From positions 1 through 41,984 of the forward strand of contig NZ_JAPSJA010000003.1 in the NCBI RefSeq assembly GCF_031178525.1: DNA of 41,984 nucleotides, given 5' to 3'. Positions 37,019 to 41,984 of the stretch are shown in pieces (position 1 is the first letter of the stretch; each line of letters begins with the position of its first letter). Origin of the DNA: Microbacterium sp. (lineage in GTDB: Bacteria > Actinomycetota > Actinomycetes > Actinomycetales > Microbacteriaceae). Both the position numbers and the translations under genes were made by a program. The notes beneath the pieces are model-generated. The model saw only the letters and a program-made list of their open reading frames with translations. It was not told the origin of the DNA and searched no databases.

Positions 37019-38659
37019 ATGGCCGACTCGTCGCAGCCGGAGAACTGGAGCTGGCGCGATCGCGCCGCGGGATCCGTGCCGAGGGGGCGCACGCTCGACC
37101 CGACTGTCGAGCCCGTGCCGGGCATCCAGGCCTTTCCCACCGTGTACGTGCCGGATCGCCTGCTCGTCTCGAGCGAGAGCAAGTCCCGCCAGTCGCAGCT
37201 GCGCGACCTCGACGCGACAGCCGCGACATTCGGCTGGCGCATCGAGCTGGAGGATCTGCGTGGCGGCGCGCTGCGCGGCTTCGACGCCGCGCCGGAGCCG
37301 CTGCTTCCCGGTGTGCCGGGCGTGACCCGCGTGCGGGTCGTCGCGCCCGGCGAGACGCCCGACGCCGATTCGCCGCTCGCCCCGGACGCCTGGCGTCTGC
37401 TGCAGCGCACGCGCCGGCACACGAAGTCGCGGCTCGAGGGCGTGGGCCTGGACCACGTGCTGGCGATCGATCCGGTGGGCGTGAACCCGTTCACGGCGAC
37501 CAACCCCTTCACGGCGACCAACCCGTTCACGGCGACCAACCCGTTCACGGCGACCAACCCGTTCACCGCCACCAACCCCTTCACCGCGACGAACCCGTTC
37601 GGTGCCGCCGAGTACGCGCGGCCGGGATGCGGGGGCCGCCAGCCGATCGCCAGGCTGGGGGCGGGGCCGGTGCGGACGGCGACGCTCGCACGCGGCCGTC
37701 GTCGTCCCGTTGTGGCGATCCTGGACACCGGCTGCGGCGTGCACGACTGGATGCCGGACGACATCGTCACCCGGAGCCTGGAGCTCGACGGCGTGCCGAT
37801 CGGACTGACGGATGAAGCCGACCCCGAGAAGTACGGCGATCTGTATGGACAGCTGGACGGCGAGATCGACCCGGTGCCCGGCCATGGCACGTTCATCGCC
37901 GGAGTCGTCCGCCAGCTGGCACCGGAAGCCGACATCGTCTCGGTGCGGCTGGCGAACGCGCTCGGCGTCGTAGAAGAGAGCCTGCTCATCCGCACTCTGG
38001 CGGAGGTGATCGAGCTGGTCCGTCGACACGCGGCGGGCGATGAGGGCGGCGTCGCGATCGACGTGCTCAATCTCTCGCTGGGCTTCTACCACGAGACACC
38101 CGAGGACGGCCTGTTCTCTCGCACGGTCTACGACCTGCTGCGCGTCGCGCGCGAGCTCGGCGTGGCTGTCGTCTGCTCGGCGGGCAACGACGCGATCGAT
38201 CGGCCCTCGTTCCCCGCAGCGCTATGGGCCTGGCCGGGGGGCGATTCCGGGATCGAACCGGATGAGTTCGCCCAGCACGTCGCGGTGGGGGCGCTCAATC
38301 CCGGGGCGACGTCGGTGGCGCTGTTCTCGAACGTCGGACCGTGGGTGCACGTGTACGCGCCGGGTGCGGCGATCGTCAGCTGCCTTCCCGCCTTCGAGGG
38401 CGGCAGGCAGGCGACCACCCGACTGGACCTCTACGGTCACCGTCGGCAGACGATCGCCGTCGAGGACTACCGCGGCGGGTTCGCGACCTGGAGCGGCACG
38501 TCCTTCGCGGCGCCGTACGTCGCGGGTGTCATCGCCGCAGAGCTCGGGATGGTCCCGCTCACGAAGACGAGAGCACGAGCCGATGCAGTCGAACGTATGC
38601 GGAAGGCGACGAGACAGGCGCTCTCAGAACTCGATCAAGCCGACGGATCGAGGGTGTGA
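37019..38659 (+). CDS. S8 (subtilisin) family serine protease with NPFTAT repeat, no signal peptide
   Basis: A 546-aa subtilase. The N-terminal domain (about 1-150) starts MADSSQPENWSWRDRAAGS and has no signal sequence or membrane helix. A linker holds six perfect NPFTAT units and one degenerate unit (residues 156-197). The catalytic domain (about 228-520) has Asp 236 in VAILDTGCGVHDW, His 289 in PGHGTFIAG, oxyanion Asn 390 in CSAGND and Ser 495 in SGTSFAAPYVAG, so it should be active. It appears to act inside the cell, unlike most S8 enzymes. The N-terminal domain could be an inhibitory or docking part. GGAGAGAGGTGA precedes ATG 37019. It lies between the sigma/copy-1 pair and the TPR-CHAT gene. 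Family secure; role inferred. Confidence 0.92.
   Translation: MADSSQPENWSWRDRAAGSVPRGRTLDPTVEPVPGIQAFPTVYVPDRLLVSSESKSRQSQLRDLDATAATFGWRIELEDLRGGALRGFDAAPEPLLPGVPGVTRVRVVAPGETPDADSPLAPDAWRLLQRTRRHTKSRLEGVGLDHVLAIDPVGVNPFTATNPFTATNPFTATNPFTATNPFTATNPFTATNPFGAAEYARPGCGGRQPIARLGAGPVRTATLARGRRRPVVAILDTGCGVHDWMPDDIVTRSLELDGVPIGLTDEADPEKYGDLYGQLDGEIDPVPGHGTFIAGVVRQLAPEADIVSVRLANALGVVEESLLIRTLAEVIELVRRHAAGDEGGVAIDVLNLSLGFYHETPEDGLFSRTVYDLLRVARELGVAVVCSAGNDAIDRPSFPAALWAWPGGDSGIEPDEFAQHVAVGALNPGATSVALFSNVGPWVHVYAPGAAIVSCLPAFEGGRQATTRLDLYGHRRQTIAVEDYRGGFATWSGTSFAAPYVAGVIAAELGMVPLTKTRARADAVERMRKATRQALSELDQADGSRV
37484..37609 (+). repeat. 18-bp in-frame tandem repeat (NPFTAT x6 + NPFGAA)
   Basis: Seven 18-bp units encode NPFTAT six times and NPFGAA once. 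Early units are almost identical in DNA (AACCCGTTCACGGCGACC), and later ones carry silent changes such as GCC for GCG. Unit number could change by slippage without a frameshift. Confidence 0.97.
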
Positions 38660-38822
38660 GCGCACCATGGGCGGGGGTCAGCGGGCGCACGGTATTGGTG
38701 GGCGTGAAGGGCATGAGGGGAGCCTCGGGATCTGGGTAGGACGGGATTCGGGGCGTCGAATCGGTCGGGGGCCCGGTCCGCTAACGGACATCATGCACCC
38801 TGGCCCGGAATCCCGGAAGAGG

Positions 38823-38835
38823 GATATGTCATATC
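38823..38835. promoter_or_regulatory. 13-bp palindrome before the CHAT gene
   Basis: GATATGTCATATC is a perfect palindrome around a central T, an AT-rich element 15 bp before the ATG and just ahead of the GGAGG ribosome-binding site. The rest of the 191-bp gap after the S8 gene shows only GC-rich sequence and a weak 5-bp stem (GTCCG/CGGAC at 38776-38789). Confidence 0.45.
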
Positions 38836-38850
38836 TTTCGGAGGCGCCCG

Positions 38851-41340
38851 ATGCGGCTCACCGCGGATGATCTGCACGCCCGCGGGGTCGACCTCAGCAA
38901 CAGCGGGCGGCTGACCGCCGCGCGGCGGGCGCTGCGGAGCGCGGCGGAGCGTGCGACGTCGCACGAGGAGAAGGCCCGGATCGCCGGGACGCTCGCGTAC
39001 GTGCTCACGCGCACAGGACGCCCCGAGGAGGCCGAACGCATCTGCCGCGAGGTGCTGGACGCCGCCGACGGCGGTTCCGTGCTGTCGCAGTCGGCGATCG
39101 CCATCCTGCACGGCCAGCTCGGAGCGCTGGCGGTCGAGCGCGGCGACTTCGACGAGGCGCTCGTCATGCTCGGCAAGGCGATCGCCGCGGAGACCAACCC
39201 GACGCGACTCGGCAACATGCTCATCAACCGGAGCGTGGCGCTGATGCGTCGGCACCATCTGGCGCAGGCGCGGGCGGACCTCGACCGCGCCGCCGAGTGC
39301 TTCTCCGCCACCGGCGACACGGTCAACCGCGCCATGACGGTCCACAACGCCGGTTACGTGGCTCTTCTCGAGGGCGATCTCGTGACCGCGCTCGAGCGCA
39401 TGGCCGAGGCGCGGCCGCATGTGGCCTCCTCGCCGGTCAACATGGCCGTGTGCGATCTCGACCGCGCGGAGGTGCTGCGCGAAGCGGGGCAGGTCCTCGA
39501 GGCGGAGAAGACGCTGGAGGACGTGGCGCGGTCGTTCGGCGCGGCGCACATGCCGCAGTCGCGAGCCGAAGCCGAGTTCCACCTCGCACGCTCGCTGCTC
39601 ACCTACGACCTCGCCCGCTGCGCCGAGGTCGCCGGCCGAGCGGCTCGCCGCTTCCGCCGCCTGGGCAGCACGGCCTGGGCAGCGCGGGCGGACGGGATCC
39701 GATTGCGCGCACTGCTCTACATGCCGGATGCCGGCCGGCGTCGGCCCACCGCGGAGCAGGTCGATCAGATCGTCGAGGCTCTCGAGCAGGCGGGTTTCCC
39801 GAGCGAGGCGCGGATGCTGCGCCTGACGAAGTGGATCGCGTGCGCTCGCCGCGGTGAGGCCGATCCCGGCGTGGGGAGGCTCCGTGACAGCGACCCGCTG
39901 CCCGTGCGCCTTCTCACGCACGAGGCCCGCGCGGTGCAGGCTGCGGCACGCGGCAAGGACGCCGCTGTGCGGCGCCACGCGGCCGCGGGCCTGGAGACGC
40001 TGTCGGAGTGGCAGCGCTCGTTCGGGGCACTGGATGTGGCGTCCTCGATCGCGATGCACGGCAACGGCGTCATGCTCGAGGGGCTCTCGGCGGCGATCCG
40101 CTCCCGCCGGCCGGACGTGCTGTTCGAGTGGTCCGAGCGCGCACGCCACTTCGCTCATCAGGTGAGCCCCGTGCGCCCTCCGCGCGATCCCGAGCACGCG
40201 GCCGACCTCGCGCAGCTGCGTCTGCTGCGTGAGGAGGCAGGGGCGATGTGGGAGCAGGATCCCCGGGTGTGGGAGATCCGGGAGCGCCTGCGCGAGCGCC
40301 AGTGGGCGACGGCGGGCGACGGGCACGGCATCCCGCGCGTCGATCTCGAGAAGCTGCGCTCGAATCTCGAGAGCGACACCGCCCTGCTGACCTACGTGTA
40401 CAGCCGCGACGCCCTCGTGTGCCTCGTCGTACCGGCCACGGGCAGACCACGGGTCGTCGACATCGACGCGGCAGCGGTGCGCGAGCGGATGCCCGGGCTG
40501 CGCGCCGACCTCGACGTGGTCGCCTCCGTGGGAGGCGGACCCATGGCACAGGTCGTCGGGCGCGCGCTCGATGTGCGGCTCGCCGCGCTGTCCCGGCTGC
40601 TGGTCGAGACGCCGCTCGCCGCCGCCGGCGACCCGCGGCGCGTGCTGATCACCGCGCCGGGCATCCTGGCCGGAATGCCGTGGACGATGCTGCCGGGGAT
40701 GCGCGGCCGCTCGGTGTCGCTCGCGCGATCCGCCTCGCGCTGGTCGGCCTCGCGGTCGTGGGAGCGCACGGGAAGGAATGCGGGCTTCGCGGTCGGGCCG
40801 GGCGTCGCGCGCGGAGCCGAGGAGGCGCTCACCGCGGCGTTCGCGTGGGAGGTCAACAGCGCCGACGGGGGCGGCATGGCGCCCCCGCCGCCCGTGCTGC
40901 AGGGTGCCGACGCCACGGTCTCCGCGGTCAGCACGCTGGCGGAGGAGGTGGATGTCCTGCACCTCGTGGCGCACGGCCGTCACGCGCTCGACGCACCGAT
41001 GCTCTCCGGTCTGAGTCTCGCCGACGGCACGCTGTTCGGATACGACATCGACCTCATCGACCGTCCGCCCAAGACGGTCGTCCTGTCGGCGTGCGAGCTG
41101 GGGCGCTCCTCCGTGCGATGGGGTGCGGAGGCCATGAGCATGGCGCACGCGTGGCTGCACGCCGGCGCCGTGTGCGTCGTCGCGGCTCCGGTCACGGTGG
41201 CCGACGACGTCGCCGCCGAGCTGCTCGCGGCGCTGCACGGCGGACTGGCGGCGGGCCTCGCGCCGTCCGACGCGCTGGCGGCCGCCAGCGAGGAGACCGG
41301 CCGGGTGTCGCCGTTCCTCGTACACGGCAGCGGCTTCTGA
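38851..41340 (+). CDS. TPR-CHAT protein (caspase-like protease)
   Basis: An 829-aa protein. Residues about 1-400 are helical TPR-like repeats (for example RLTAARRALRSAAERA, GRPEEAERICREVL, GDFDEALVMLGKAI), a middle helical region follows (about 400-500), and the C-terminal CHAT domain (about 500-829) carries the caspase-type dyad His 708 in LHLVAHGRH and Cys 748 in VVLSACELG. Both residues are intact, so it should be a cysteine protease of clan CD. It has no signal peptide. GGAGG lies 6 nt before ATG 38851. CHAT proteins with TPR sensors work in bacterial conflict systems, for example Csx29 of the CRISPR-associated craspase. Here it follows an S8 protease and a sigma factor. Trigger and substrate unknown. 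Confidence 0.93.
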   Translation: MRLTADDLHARGVDLSNSGRLTAARRALRSAAERATSHEEKARIAGTLAYVLTRTGRPEEAERICREVLDAADGGSVLSQSAIAILHGQLGALAVERGDFDEALVMLGKAIAAETNPTRLGNMLINRSVALMRRHHLAQARADLDRAAECFSATGDTVNRAMTVHNAGYVALLEGDLVTALERMAEARPHVASSPVNMAVCDLDRAEVLREAGQVLEAEKTLEDVARSFGAAHMPQSRAEAEFHLARSLLTYDLARCAEVAGRAARRFRRLGSTAWAARADGIRLRALLYMPDAGRRRPTAEQVDQIVEALEQAGFPSEARMLRLTKWIACARRGEADPGVGRLRDSDPLPVRLLTHEARAVQAAARGKDAAVRRHAAAGLETLSEWQRSFGALDVASSIAMHGNGVMLEGLSAAIRSRRPDVLFEWSERARHFAHQVSPVRPPRDPEHAADLAQLRLLREEAGAMWEQDPRVWEIRERLRERQWATAGDGHGIPRVDLEKLRSNLESDTALLTYVYSRDALVCLVVPATGRPRVVDIDAAAVRERMPGLRADLDVVASVGGGPMAQVVGRALDVRLAALSRLLVETPLAAAGDPRRVLITAPGILAGMPWTMLPGMRGRSVSLARSASRWSASRSWERTGRNAGFAVGPGVARGAEEALTAAFAWEVNSADGGGMAPPPPVLQGADATVSAVSTLAEEVDVLHLVAHGRHALDAPMLSGLSLADGTLFGYDIDLIDRPPKTVVLSACELGRSSVRWGAEAMSMAHAWLHAGAVCVVAAPVTVADDVAAELLAALHGGLAAGLAPSDALAAASEETGRVSPFLVHGSGF

Positions 41341-41376
41341 GTCGCGTATCACGTCGGCGCCGTGGCGCTCCGTGAT

Positions 41377-41395
41377 GGATGTCATCCGGTATATT
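41377..41395 (+). promoter_or_regulatory. Palindrome and -10-like box before copy 2
   Basis: GGATGTCATCC (41377-41387) is a perfect palindrome around T and shares the core ATGTCAT with the element before the CHAT gene. TATATT at 41390-41395 looks like a -10 box. They lie in the 225-bp gap between the CHAT gene and copy 2. Confidence 0.4.
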
Positions 41396-41401
41396 CATAC
41401 T

Positions 41402-41417
41402 TGGGCAGTTCTGCCCA
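41402..41417. promoter_or_regulatory. 16-bp inverted repeat at the putative start of the copy-2 transcript
   Basis: TGGGCAG TT CTGCCCA, with perfect 7-bp arms, begins 7 nt after TATATT and 62 nt after the CHAT stop. It could be an operator near the transcription start or a short hairpin terminator for the CHAT gene; the 2-nt centre favours an operator. Confidence 0.4.
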
Positions 41418-41565
41418 CCTCACCCGGGTATCATTCTCGGTCTTCCCGCGTCCTGCTCGTCATGGAGACGCAGGTGGGCGCGGGTGGGAGACAGGTCAGC
41501 GACGCGCGCATTCGGCAGCCATACGGCGGTGCGCGTCGCGAACAGATAGATGGCGGTGGATGATT

Positions 41566-41984
41566 ATGGGCGTGGATGACGATGCCGCGATGCTCGCGGA
41601 CCTGCGCTCGATGTGGGAGCGGTTCGACGAGCCCCCCACCGACCTGACGGCGCGGATGATCGCCGCCGTCGCCGTCGAGGACGTGTCGCGCGAGTACGCG
41701 CTGCTGACGCAGGTCCCCACCGAGCTGAGCGCGGTGCGCAACGAGCACGAGCGGCTGACGCTGCAGTTCCACGACGAGGCCACCAACGTGGTGCTGCATG
41801 TCTCGGAGAGCGAGTCGGGCATGCGCCGCGTGGACGGCTGGGCGGAGCCGGAGGTGCTCGCGGCGCGCCTGTCGCAGGGCGACAGGGAATGGGCGGCGGA
41901 GATGGGCGGCGAGGGCCGCTTCGCATTCGCCGACGTCGAGCCCGGCCTGTCCACCGTGCGGCTCGTCGTGCGCGTCGACGGCGA
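41566..41984 (+). CDS. Uncharacterised sigma-linked protein, copy 2 (partial at right edge)
   Basis: The first 139 codons of a paralogue of the 36462-36941 protein; the gene leaves the window. The start is ATG 41566 with GGTGG 6 nt upstream (ATG 41560 also in frame). It keeps MWERFDEPPTDL, ARMIAAVAVEDVSREYALL, ERLTLQF, RRVDGW, EVLAARLSQG and GRFAFADVEPGLSTVRLVVRVDGE. By hand count about 90 of 130 aligned residues match copy 1 without gaps. The N-terminal leader is shorter and different. Unlike copy 1 it is not coupled to a sigma gene but has its own upstream region. It probably opens a second, related gene set beyond the edge. Confidence 0.85.
   Translation, partial: MGVDDDAAMLADLRSMWERFDEPPTDLTARMIAAVAVEDVSREYALLTQVPTELSAVRNEHERLTLQFHDEATNVVLHVSESESGMRRVDGWAEPEVLAARLSQGDREWAAEMGGEGRFAFADVEPGLSTVRLVVRVDG

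Noticed and set aside
37484-37609. Regular short repeats that could be mistaken for a CRISPR array
   Set aside because: Units are 18 bp, directly adjacent without spacers and in frame inside a subtilase gene.
38791-41385. Minus-strand ORF of 864 aa opposite the CHAT gene
   Set aside because: Antisense shadow; the plus strand has TPR repeats and the His/Cys dyad.
33090-41984. Mobile element carrying the CHAT module
   Set aside because: No transposase, integrase or terminal repeats seen; base and codon use look like the rest, so only a synteny break is claimed.

Overview
The window reads as a chromosomal segment of a high-GC actinobacterium, most likely Microbacteriaceae (Microbacterium-like). 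The grounds are the very GC-rich third codon positions, the argS-lysA-hom-thrB-thrC-rho-prfA gene block, a Rho protein with a long Ala/Glu-rich leader, many GTG starts, several apparently leaderless genes with a TANNNT -10 box 6-8 nt before the start codon, and a sortase-E-type LAxTG surface protein. The placement is inferred from gene content; no 16S gene is present. Coding density is high and no gap between genes reaches 300 bp.

Layout. (1) 1-1.5 kb: the end of an unidentified gene, then a leftward pair (HExxH protein and arginase-family protein). (2) 1.5-10.6 kb: a complete beta-1,4-galactan utilisation locus made of a divergent LacI-type repressor, a GH42 beta-galactosidase, a sugar-binding lipoprotein, two MalFG-type permeases and a secreted GH53 endo-galactanase. 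It is controlled by two identical 18-bp operators, and a 32-bp perfect palindrome separates the binding-protein and permease genes. GH53 would cut galactan outside the cell, the ABC system would import the oligosaccharides, and GH42 would release galactose. The ABC ATPase is not encoded here. (3) 10.7-13.7 kb: PspA and a TPM-domain membrane protein, leftward. (4) 13.8-19.7 kb: DUF3097, trmB, a CPBP-like membrane protein, a gamma-glutamyltransferase-family protein and a PknB-like kinase. (5) 19.9-20.9 kb: tRNA-Arg(CCG) and an SGNH hydrolase, leftward. (6) 21-33.1 kb: the conserved housekeeping block argS, DUF2993, GNAT, lysA, hom, thrB, thrC, rho, prfA. The usual next gene, prmC, is not there.

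(7) 33.2 kb to the right edge: accessory genes. An LAxTG wall protein and a DUF4012 protein are followed by the most interesting part: a small sigma-70-family factor overlapping by ATGA a 159-aa protein of unknown family, then a subtilisin-family (S8) protease with no visible signal peptide and an internal NPFTAT hexapeptide array, then a TPR-CHAT (caspase-like) protein with an intact His/Cys dyad, then a second copy of the 159-aa protein (about 69% identical by hand count) running off the window. The order suggests a protease-controlled sigma-factor circuit, possibly a conflict or stress-response system and possibly duplicated beyond the edge. Its function is inference.
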